Assembly (NCBI GenBank): GCA_948470475.1
Contig: OX419337.1
Location: 24,733,791 to 24,797,790 of the forward strand
Origin: Galaxea fascicularis
Lineage: Eukaryota; Cnidaria; Anthozoa; Scleractinia; Euphylliidae
Direction of reading: 5' to 3'
Length of the DNA stretch: 64,000 nucleotides
Part shown: one piece after another, positions 55,028 through 64,000 of the stretch
Numbering within the stretch: position 1 is the stretch's first letter
How the letters are laid out: every line of letters begins with the position of its first letter
Translations under genes and position numbers: made by a program
Notes under the pieces: model-generated
Database searches by the model: none
What the model was told of the DNA's origin: nothing
The model's input: only the letters and a program-made list of their open reading frames with translations

Positions 55028-56031
55028 ATGTCCAGATCTGGTTCGGACTCAGATAACTTCGACGAGGACCAAGGGGCTGAAAGTTTTACTATCCAACCAT
55101 ACCAGTTTGAGCCGAGAATAAACTCCGATGAAGCCGAGAGCCATATTTCTGAAGGCCTTTCAAGCGACGAGTCGAGCGGCGATGAAACGGGAAATCCTCG
55201 CATGCAAAATTCGAACTGGTACGTAGTGATCAGATATTCTTTCTATTAACACTGTCAACACAGCCGAAAACGCAGAATTTTAACTTGCAAATAAACTGAT
55301 CTATATTCAACCAAGACGTTCGTGTGTGTTGATTTGGTTAGTTTGCTTACTGATAATTGCATGGACGTTCAATAAATTTAGACAACAGATAGGATGGGGA
55401 AATCACTTTATCTGAGCATTGCCGTTTGCACTTGTCTTCCTTTAATGCTACAGCTTTGCTTTGAGAATGTATACATATGTTTAAGTTATTACTATCATTT
55501 CCAATTGCAAATGTCAGTTTTTGCGTTTGTTGTTGATCACCGGGGACAATAAAAAGAACACATAAGTGTTTTAAAACCTTACGCTTTCTCGGTTTGGCAA
55601 GACTCAAATTTCCATTTTGAAATTCAGGTGTTTATGCGGCAATTGTCAAATCATGGAAAGAGTGGAGTCATGTGTATGTTGTCAGGAGATAGAGGCTGTA
55701 AAAAATAAGCTTGTTGAGGCTGTGAGTTGCGGTGAATGCGATGAGAAGCCTAGCTGTATAACCCAACACCCGTGTTTTCATCCAGTATGCATTAATAGGT
55801 GGGTCCTTCAGACAGCTTGGTATCAATACAAGCAGCAATACAAAGAGCCATACGAAGGCCCAGAGGATAAACTTTACAGACACATAGCCTACAGGCAGCT
55901 TGCATGATGGTGCTGGGGAATTAAGGGTAGTGCTTCCATCCTGTGCTGTTATGTGTATCAGGAGCTTCTATCCTCCACCCGGGCTGGAGGAAGAGTTTGT
56001 CTTTAAAGGTTTCCGGTATGCAGATGAGTGA
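55028..56031 (+). pseudogene. P2X7 C-terminal (ballast) domain-like protein, disrupted
   Basis: Exon 1 (55028-55218) encodes an acidic leader from MSRSGSDSDNFDEDQG, with FTIQPYQFEPRIN in the middle, ending at a GTACGT donor. Exon 2 (55628-56031) follows an ATTCAG acceptor and joins in phase 2 to give NWCLCGNCQIMERVE. The cysteine pattern W-C-x-C-x2-C, CVCCQE, then CITQHPCFHPVC and YRHIAYRQLA is that of the zinc-binding C-terminal domain of P2X7 receptors, which also occurs as stand-alone genes. There is no ion-channel part. The frame stops at TGA 55905-55907 (CGA to TGA is one transition). The typical end (LPSCAVMCIRSFYPPPG and FKGFRYADE) follows about 20 bases later in another frame, so an indel is also present. 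Confidence 0.75.
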
Positions 56032-56654
56032 TATGTTGCATCCTTATTGTGCCATAAAAAGCAAAGACTGTCACTGAAATCTGTATAGGTATTAGTTATT
56101 TTGAAATGCAGCTGTTTTCTGTTTTTGAGTGAGTGGGAAGTTTGAATTGTGTTTAATTTTGATATAGATATATGCATTGTAATTAGGCATGTAGTATACT
56201 CACTCTTAGGCCTGATATTCAATACAGGTCAGTGATAGAAGGATAACTAGGATATCACTAGCCATTATTAATGTGGCTTGAGAGTTAATAGTCAGGTCAC
56301 TCTATTCCAGTGTTACCTGAAAAATGTTATCATGATCATCACTAGTTAACCCTGATGCTTTTTCCCACTTCACCACTACAGGAAATGTTCTTGGCCATTA
56401 TTTTGACTTGGAAATACTATCTTACAATTTTCAGTCGCTAGGTTCTGAAATTTGTTAGCACAAGAAGTTATAAACAAGATGACTGTGTGTGGTGGTGTCC
56501 CCCTCCCATATTATTCAACTTTTGCAAAAATTCTTAAATTTCTTCTATGTACATTAGTTTACAGTTTGATGCTCAAGTAGCTTATACTTTGATAAGATCA
56601 CTAACCTATTGTTAAGTCGAAAAGAAGTATGTTGTATACTTATGAAGAGTTGTT

Positions 56655-58676
56655 TTATCTATTAAATCTTGAACGGTGTTGTTGTATTGTATCTGCCTTA
56701 GTTGGTGCAGGCTCCGAGGCAATGTTGTTTGGTAAATGAACAGGTGCAGGAAGGGCAACTGCATTTCCTTGCTCTAGGCGCTTTAAGACGTCTGAAAGCA
56801 AACCTGACAAGTAGTCATATGACTTCTTCTCATTGATTGGTTTTACCACCCACCGCTTATTTGCTTTTGGAAAGCAAAGCTTGTAGCGCGCTGTGCCTGC
56901 ATGTTCACCCGTCTTGACTGTAGCTTGACTGCGTTTGGTGTTGGCGTTGTTGTCAAGGGCTGCAAGCTGTGTCCTGGCAACCATCCCCTTGTATGAAAAG
57001 TGCTCTCGTTTTGAACAGTACTTAAGCATCATAGAGTGGTAGACCTCAATCTTTCCAGTATGACAGAAGTCAGTCAGTTTTGCTAGATCCTTAAGCAGTT
57101 TGGGATTTAGGACAACTTCTTCTAAAGCCAAGTGAGCTTGGGTACCTGGCTTGAGCCAACACACTTTCTTAGCTTCAGAGGGGGAGATGCACCTGTGACA
57201 GCATTTGTGAAAGAGGGTGTTCCCTGACCACTTGTGCTTGTTTGCAACATGATCTAGCACTGACTTCCACTTCTCACGTAGCAGCTGAACACTACCATTG
57301 CAGGTTGCAGAAGACCACCATAGGTGGTTGGAGATAGACTGTATCCATGGCAACAGTTCCTCACAACCCTTTTGTTTGGCTTTGTTTGTGAGCTTTTTAA
57401 CCACCCACTTTGAAAGATGCCAGACGTCATACTGATGATTGATGTCTGGATAGTCCTTGGACATGCAACTGCTGATGGACACATGGCGGTCTGTTGCAAC
57501 CCTGCTTATCTTGACCCCATTACCCTCCAACAGTTCCATACATCGGGAAAAGCCCTCTTTCTCCATAGCATTAGATGATGAAACCTCTGATACCTGGACT
57601 ACATTAAAAGCTACAACATTGCCAGTGTCCTCATCCATCAAGGTGTACGTACCATATTTAGCTGAATGTCCTGGGCTATCGCATCGTCCATCTCCATTCA
57701 GATTTATTACCTCCTGAGAGGTGAGTTGATCAATTTGATTAGTACATTCAGCTTCCCATGCCTCGTTAATAACTGGAAACAAATATTTGGCTTGTGTGAC
57801 ATAAAAGACACTTTCACTGAAAAACTGGAGGTTGAGACATGAGGCAAGGTGACTGATACTTGAGGTGTTTCCTGTGAACAAAATTGCTGCTGCCATTAAT
57901 AAATTTCCCAGAGGTTTCTTTTTAACAACTGGCTGAGATTCCCATGTTTTTTTGTGCCCTCTGTGGCACATCAACTCAACTAACAACATGCTTCCCACTG
58001 TTTTTCTTGTTTGTTGGATGACAACATCTCCACATTGTGGACACCTTTTCAACAGCTCATCAAGACATGAATTAAAGACCATAAATTTTTTTTCGTACTC
58101 AGGAGAGTGACTTTCCAATTCATTTTCAGATATTATGTCATCATCAATATTAAGTTTCTCATCATCAGATGGTTGCCAATGGGGGTCTAGGGTTTCATCA
58201 TCTTTGTCGTCATCATTATCATCATCACCATCATCCATGTCAGTCTCATGGCCATTAGCAACAGTTCCAACCTCAGTTGGGATACCTTCTACCTCATGCT
58301 GTGGGGGTAACGGAATGTCACTGCAACTGTCAGCATCATAGGTGGGAAATATCAAATTGTGGGGTGCATGTGTGAAATATTTATGGTCATGAGAAACTTT
58401 CCACTCTGCTTGTGTTGAAGTAGGTGACTCAGCATGAAAAGGCAGGGAGGCTTCTATGTTTTTATTATCACAGGGAAGAGTGTTGGATGTTTCTGAGAAT
58501 AACGAAGTGTGAACTGCAGTACTTTTCATAGTAACAGGTTCAAAACAGCATTGAATTCCCACATCATGCTGCCTTGGGCCTTCAGGGTAGTAGGGTTTGG
58601 AAGAATCATCAGCTAGTTCACATTTTTGCACTGTTAGCTCCTCTGATATTGTGTTATCATCCTTTTCAGCAGACAA
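56655..58676 (-). CDS. Kolobok-like transposase, main exon
   Basis: An open frame of about 673 residues. The first 190 are acidic and low-complexity (DDGDDDNDDDKDDE). A zinc-ribbon-like pair follows (CPQCGDVV, then ELMCHRGH). The catalytic part has NLNGDGRCDSPGHSAKYGTY (likely first Asp), VSEVSSSNAMEKEGF and ATDRHVSISSC with YDVWHLSKWV (likely second acidic site), as in THAP-linked Kolobok transposases. A basic C-terminal region ends at 56655. The 5' end is not an ATG; an upstream THAP exon is expected, but the acceptor near 58680 could not be matched in phase, so a small exon may be missing. Confidence 0.75.
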   Translation of the reverse strand: MSAEKDDNTISEELTVQKCELADDSSKPYYPEGPRQHDVGIQCCFEPVTMKSTAVHTSLFSETSNTLPCDNKNIEASLPFHAESPTSTQAEWKVSHDHKYFTHAPHNLIFPTYDADSCSDIPLPPQHEVEGIPTEVGTVANGHETDMDDGDDDNDDDKDDETLDPHWQPSDDEKLNIDDDIISENELESHSPEYEKKFMVFNSCLDELLKRCPQCGDVVIQQTRKTVGSMLLVELMCHRGHKKTWESQPVVKKKPLGNLLMAAAILFTGNTSSISHLASCLNLQFFSESVFYVTQAKYLFPVINEAWEAECTNQIDQLTSQEVINLNGDGRCDSPGHSAKYGTYTLMDEDTGNVVAFNVVQVSEVSSSNAMEKEGFSRCMELLEGNGVKISRVATDRHVSISSCMSKDYPDINHQYDVWHLSKWVVKKLTNKAKQKGCEELLPWIQSISNHLWWSSATCNGSVQLLREKWKSVLDHVANKHKWSGNTLFHKCCHRCISPSEAKKVCWLKPGTQAHLALEEVVLNPKLLKDLAKLTDFCHTGKIEVYHSMMLKYCSKREHFSYKGMVARTQLAALDNNANTKRSQATVKTGEHAGTARYKLCFPKANKRWVVKPINEKKSYDYLSGLLSDVLKRLEQGNAVALPAPVHLPNNIASEPAPTKADTIQQHRSRFNR

Positions 58677-59449
58677 TAGTTCTTCAATAGCCCGGTAGAA
58701 AATAATTTAAAATTCACAGATACTATCATTATGTTTCTTTTCTTCCATTTTTTATGCGTGTTACAGAGATATCCGAATTCTAAATAAAGTGTTCTTCACA
58801 CCAGTGACTTTAAAATTAAAGCCCATGAGCTCAATAACACAACCATTTTTCTAGTTCTGTTGTGTGACTGTTGGTTAGATGAAAAATGAAACCACAAGCA
58901 CGGATATATAGCAACAAACAAACCAGAAAACCTTTATTTAGACATGTAGCTCATTTCTTAATACAGTACATTGTGTACATGCAAAGAAGCAAATTGAGTA
59001 AAAAAAAAAATCAAATTCATCGAATAAAAACATTTCCTTTTTCCTTTCAAAAACAGAATATGTCAAAAGTTACATGTATGGCGTTGCTCGAAAGGTGGTG
59101 GAAGTGCAAGAACAAATATGTTACACTGAAGTGTTTGGTTACAACTTCATTCATTCACTTCTTGAGCTGTGGTCCAATTTACAGCATACATTCAACGATT
59201 TGAAAGTCCGATTTATAAAATCGCCGCAAATCATAAAAAGTGTCGCACTGTTGGAAAAACTGAAGCGATATTAAGCTTATTTGTTTTCATTCTCGCTAAA
59301 TCGATGAGCGCGGTGCAGTTATGTGTATTAAAACCGACTGAAACCTATAACATCGGAAAATGACGGACAGCCGAGTAACTACAGAATGCCCGTTATTTCC
59401 AGGCTTGTGTAAATACGTGTGAATTGAGGGCATGAAATCAAGTACTAAC

Positions 59450-59803
59450 TTGGTGATGTCTTTGACGTTCAAGGCGTTTTTCGGATGATAACCGCGGCTG
59501 TTTTGCCCCGGAATCATGTGCATACTTAAACACAGACGGTATAGCATCATCCTTCAAATGCCGCTTTCGTTTTTGCCCTGTTAATTGTGAGCGGAGATCA
59601 ATCTCAAAACATTCTGGTAAGAAATGCTCACTGCAAACGTGGGAATATTCCAGTGGAGGCATATTTGAACGCCGTGTCCTCGCCAGCCATGCCTTCGTTC
59701 GTTGTGGATCCTCCAGAGGAAACTGGTGGTAGCTCACCTTGTCTCCTCTCTTCTTGGTCTTCTGTGAATGATTGTTGCACCCAGGAACAACACAGCCCAC
59801 CAT
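59450..59803 (-). CDS. THAP domain exon of the Kolobok-like transposase
   Basis: Starting at Met 59803 it encodes 118 residues with a full THAP zinc finger: MVGCVVPGCNNHS (first two Cys), a conserved Pro in YHQFPLED, HVCSEHF (C-x2-H), and the closing AIPSVF. A GTTAGT donor follows at 59449 in phase 0. THAP domains bind DNA at transposon ends, so this is the likely DNA-binding N-terminus of the transposase encoded downstream. It starts about 340 bases inside the right end of the element. Confidence 0.8.
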
Positions 59804-60444
59804 TTTTTAAACCATGTACAATCGAAGAAGTAAACGCTAAAAACAAAAAGCTGGAAAGACGGTGTTAAATCTGAAAAGAAGTCAACAAGATATCGATGCG
59901 TGGTGGTGGCTTTGTAAATCCCGCGAAAAATCTATTGACGTTGTTACGTCACAACTGACTGCTGACCAGTGTAAAAGGGCTCGTATTTCTCCAAGATGGC
60001 GGAAATCTATTTGAATTTCTGAGCGACTTCCAGGTAAAATATCTAAGCTGTAGTGAACGATCAGAAGAAACCATAATTAAAATTGGAAACACGGAATGTT
60101 GGCCTACCAACCAAAAAAGGTTCATTTTTACCCCGGAGTTCCCCTTTAAATCCAACTGTTTAATGTTTATCTATGGTTTAGGCACCCTGTAGGTCAGGGT
60201 CCCTACAGTGAAGTACTGTAAAGTACGGTATAACCACATTTGGGGCCATTAGAGAACACAGAATTTAAAGACCAAAATAAGAACATTTTGAGGCTGAAAT
60301 GGCCGAAAAAATAAGAACATCGAGCCTGAGCTAAAAGAGTGTAGTCGTCTGTAACATCTTGATGTAATCTGTTGTTCATTTGGCCGTTTTCATGACCGTA
60401 GGTTTAGTTGTACACTGTTTCAGGAATTAAAAATTACCTTATTA

Positions 60445-60907
60445 TAGTCGAACCTGTATTTAGCGGTCACCCTTGGGGGTTGGCGAAATGACCGCTAAAT
60501 ACAGGGTGGCCGCTTAATACAGGTTGATCAGAAAACAGGAAAGCGAGGAGGACGCCATTTTATATATCACATTCATCACTAATTGAGACCAAGCAAAATA
60601 TAAACGTCAATTTCCACCAATTTAAAAGATTTATGAAAATAATCGCGGGGTTCTCTTACCTGGCAGGCTATTTTGGTATCACATGAGTGATGTTTGTTTA
60701 CAAAGTGACCGTTTAATGCAGTTCAAGACAATAGAAACAGCCCGTTGGGACCTAGTAGAAGGTGGCCGCGACCGCCTAATAGAGGTGACCGCTTAATAGA
60801 GGTAAAAACTACAGAAATTAAGGGAAGACATTTTCGGGACTTTAACAACTGACCGCTTAATGGAGGGTGACCGCTTAATACGGTGCCGCTTAATACAGGT
60901 TCGACTG
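60445..60907. mobile_element. Pogo-type MITE with TA duplication
   Basis: The ends are TAGTCGAACCTGTATT and, reverse-complemented, CAGTCGAACCTGTATT. TA flanks both sides. Many internal copies of GACCGCTTAATA in both margins suggest repeated transposase-binding sites. No ORF. Confidence 0.8.
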
Positions 60908-62898
60908 TACATATGGTCAGTGGATATCAAAATGTTTAATAGGAAGCGAGGGAGCAAAATCAGCCTCACATCTACAAAATTCGTGTTAAAAAGTGATGAT
61001 TCCCTCAAATTGAACACCCTAAATGAAGCCACCAGGGAAATCTATCAAGGCGATCCTTCCTGTCGCTTAAACGAATCCTATTGTTTTGCGGTCGCTCATT
61101 TCATTGTTGACTGTACCAGATTCTGTTCCCCGTTTTGATCCCAAAAACTATGTCGCCAACTCCCTAAACTTTCGGAAAACTGTCAAAACTGATCACAAGC
61201 AGGGTCAGTAATGATTTCAGAGCCGGTTTTGATTTTTGATCTTCGATTCCAACCATTGGATCACAGATCACACATACCTGCTATGTCCGTTCCTCTAATC
61301 TGAAAATTGGACCGTCTGTCACACCGTCTCGTGAATTAATCCGTGTAAAATCTGGTCTGTAATCTACCACGGAACAACACACTACTCCAGTATATTCATG
61401 TATACATTGGTTCCCTACATCATGTACGTACAGTTTCATTTTCACAAAGATCGCCTGTACAATGTGTGGAATGAATGTAGATGCATTGTTCAGGTAAACT
61501 TACTGGCAAAGTTTGAGCTACGAGCTGCATGGTTAGCACTGGGCTTTAATATTACTGGATGACCAGATTTATAGTCTTCGTTTGTTAAATAAAGTCGGTT
61601 TGGTACTCTGTACTCCTTAATCGTGTCAATATCATGATAAACGAATTATTTCTCTAACATTACGTGGGCAACACTCTAAGTACAGGCGAGAAAATACCGT
61701 TGGTCATCACTTAAGAAATCGTCTCTCACAAAACAAATTGTTTCAGTTAAGGGTTAAACAAAACAGTTACAAGCTGAAAGAATTCATTCATTTTGCAGCT
61801 CAGCAAATCATAAGATCAAACAGTTTAACAGCCAAACGTTTCTACCTGGCGGGCTAGGAGGGCGGTACTACAACAAAAAGGACCTTTTGAAAATGATACT
61901 TAAACGCTGGTAGCTCAAGCTTGACTGAATTCCCTGGCTGTTTCGTCAGGTTTTCGAGATTCACTGGCGCCTGTCAACGGAGTTCCCTTAATGGCGACAA
62001 ACCGCGCTGCTGACGTGGCTACTTTCGATCAGTTACGGAGCGAGGGACGGATTCAGTGCGAAAACACTGTTAATGTAAATGTCAACAAATAGATCAATTC
62101 ACGGCAGGGTTTCCTGGTAAATGAATTGTCCAGAAAATTATGCATTCCGTTGTCTCACAAGTAAAAGTTAAGAGTTAGGTACCTTGCGTTTCACTGAATT
62201 TCCTGTCTCGTAGTCTTCGCTTTGTTTCATCTGTTTTGGGAGACCATGGAGCTAACGCCTGACCATACTGTTGTATTCCTGGTGACTCCTATCGCAATCT
62301 CTATCGACTTGGCCACCACAGATCAGTTACAGAGACAAGGGAGGATACTGTGTGGGACATTTGGTTAAAAAGAATCCTTCTTTCACTGATTTCTTCACTA
62401 GATTAGGCACTTTAAACTCATGTTGGGTCAATGTAGCCGGCGCGATAGAAATGATTAAATTATTAAATCACTTTTTACAGCATGAGCTTTCTGGTAAGCG
62501 GAGTTATCGAAAACATAATAAATCTTTCTTAAAAACTTTAGTAAAAGTAAGTATACTAAATTCGTCGATTGTCATTATTTGTGTCCTTCAATGGTTTGCG
62601 TGTATGGTCACCCTGTGTTGTATATCTGTATTTTGTTTATTTTGCAAAGGGCCACAGGGCCATCAATTTAATTACTGTTACGTGCTACCCTCTTAAAATA
62701 AAGTCTTTTGTACTGTATTGTTAGCTGTTGTGATTGCGTAGATTTTGTGACTAAGGCATTGCCAAAATTGCCAGAAAAGTATTGCCTTAAAATACTACTC
62801 AATAACAGGGGTGAAGGGAGGAGGGGTTGGAGGCACTGGGAATAGCGGCTTTTACGTCACGTTTTAGAGAAGAAATGATAGTCATTTTCGCGAAAATA
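60908..62898. other. No gene recognised
   Basis: Short ORFs (60860-61138, 62352-62696) have no domain. I see no repeat structure. Confidence 0.35.
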
Positions 62899-63022
62899 TA
62901 ACCTGCAAACAGGCTCCTCATTTGGGTCATCCCAAGAGTTGTTCTTGAATGGCGCGCGGTCGTAGCCCGTTTTGAGAGCAAATCGAAGCTAAAATCTAAA
63001 CAAAGAGCCTGTTCGCAGGCTA
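62899..63022. mobile_element. 124-bp MITE with 9-bp target duplication
   Basis: The ends are TAACCTGCAAACAGGCTC and TAGCCTGCGAACAGGCTC. GCGAAAATA is duplicated exactly at 62890-62898 and 63023-63031. Related to the MITE at 46384. Confidence 0.88.
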
Positions 63023-63031
63023 GCGAAAATA

Positions 63032-64000
63032 TTCCTTTTGTTTCCTTATGGAACAGCGTCCTTGCTCAGTATGGCTTGTTTATGAGTTAAACTCATGTTG
63101 GGCCAAAAGACGACACATCAGTTTGCTCAAGAGTAGATCGAGGTATTTGCCAATGGTGTGCTTATAAGGATTTTTACATTTCTTTAACACTTTTCTTCAT
63201 CTTGGTTTAGAGTATCATTTACATCAGCACGTCAACCACATGAAAGGCAACGTTTGTGTTGTGGGAGAAAAAACAAAATTATCCGGTCACAAACTTAAAC
63301 AAGAACATAAAAACCCAAGATGGATAATTGGTACTTCCAACCTCAAATCTGCTCATTACACTAGGAGGTTTCTCCTTTGCACTACTCCAACCTGCAGTTA
63401 ACTGATATACTACTGTGAGCTCTGCTCAATTAGCCTACAAGCATAAAAGACAAAAACAAAAGAAAAATAAAGCGTGATAGACCTTTGCGGCTGCAGTTCG
63501 TGGAATGAGCCTTGTGTTGCCAAAACGTAAATGAATAAGTAAATAGATACATAAATGAATAAAATTCAAATGAATTAGAAAAAAAAGGAACTGTAAAAAT
63601 ATACCGGTCTCGCAGTGTGGAATTGTTGGTTCTTGGTGGCTGAGAATACGATTAACCTATCTCTTTTAAGAAGGAAATTGTGTGATTCTAAGGTTTTTGT
63701 AATAGAGCTGTTGGCCAAGATGAAATTGAATAATAGTGGGAATTAGAGATTAAAATGCATACAACCTCCTCCTGTGCTATGTCCATTTTACACGGTGATT
63801 TCTCTCTTGGCCATACGGTGACTGTGTTGCTGTACTAGACCGTCTTAAAAAACTGGAAGAAGACTAGCAGGCCACGGTCGAAACATCATTACAGAACGTG
63901 CGAGTGCTGTTGAAGTCTCCAAACTTCAGTAAGGGCCAGATTATAGATAGTTTTACTGTCGTTAAAGCTGATCTCCAAGGAAAGGAACCACGTGAAAGCG
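63032..64000. other. No gene recognised
   Basis: AT-rich sequence with no supported ORF. A GAATAAATAAATAG-like run near 63535-63560 is low complexity. Confidence 0.35.

Larger units (their letters stand above)
54750..60145. mobile_element. Kolobok-like transposon carrying a P2X7-ballast-like gene
   Basis: The ends start AGGGGAACTC and share GGGGTAAAAATGA with one mismatch over about 24 bp. TTAA flanks both sides (54746-54749 and 60146-60149), as expected of Kolobok. It encodes a THAP exon and a transposase on the minus strand and a Cys-rich passenger on the plus strand. The transposase and THAP parts look intact, the passenger does not. Confidence 0.85.

Overview
This is eukaryotic DNA, most likely from an anthozoan cnidarian such as a stony coral or sea anemone. 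The inference rests on the AT-rich composition, GT-AG introns, a HEPN-like/NTPase/TPR gene of the kind expanded in corals, BEL/Pao, Kolobok-like and Harbinger-like transposons, and dense MITEs. No bacterial, plasmid or phage organisation is visible. The species call is inference only.

Two loci look like host genes. On the minus strand at about 0.8-3.75 kb is a multi-exon gene for an acidic, Ser-rich protein carrying six copies of a short motif, F-x-x-x-A-x-x-x-G-I-K-V-G. Its last exon has two in-frame stops and a frameshift. On the plus strand at 39.9-46.4 kb is a very large, almost intronless gene: a HEPN-like domain, a coiled coil, a P-loop NTPase and a long run of nearly identical 42-residue TPRs. 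It is split by a 4-base insertion, and a MITE sits directly on its stop codon.

Nearly everything else is mobile DNA, much of it nested. From 7.4 to 15.3 kb a Harbinger-like element (TTA target duplication) holds a complete but degenerate BEL/Pao retrotransposon (131-bp LTRs, ATATT duplication, tRNA-Tyr primer site), whose integrase is split by a 299-bp tRNA-derived repeat array with an inverted copy. From 18.3 to 23.5 kb lies a 5.2-kb TTAA element with a three-exon transposase and a converging companion gene. From 24.9 to 28.1 kb a hAT-like element has inserted exactly at the edge of a Harbinger-like element. At 36.6-38.0 kb and 0.1-0.8 kb are non-autonomous relatives of the 18-kb element. 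From 46.8 to 50.2 kb are two truncated non-LTR reverse transcriptases. From 54.75 to 60.15 kb lies a Kolobok-like element with a THAP exon, a transposase and a passenger gene matching the cysteine-rich C-terminal ballast domain of P2X7 receptors.

Two general patterns stand out. Both large TTAA elements have the same plan: a transposase on the minus strand converging on a companion gene on the plus strand. The three relatives of the 18-kb element share inverted ends of the form GGTTAC-N5-ACCTTC, where the five-base core differs between elements but matches at the two ends of each. Minisatellites (62-bp and 65-bp units), long palindromes and five short MITEs with 9-bp target duplications fill much of the remaining space.
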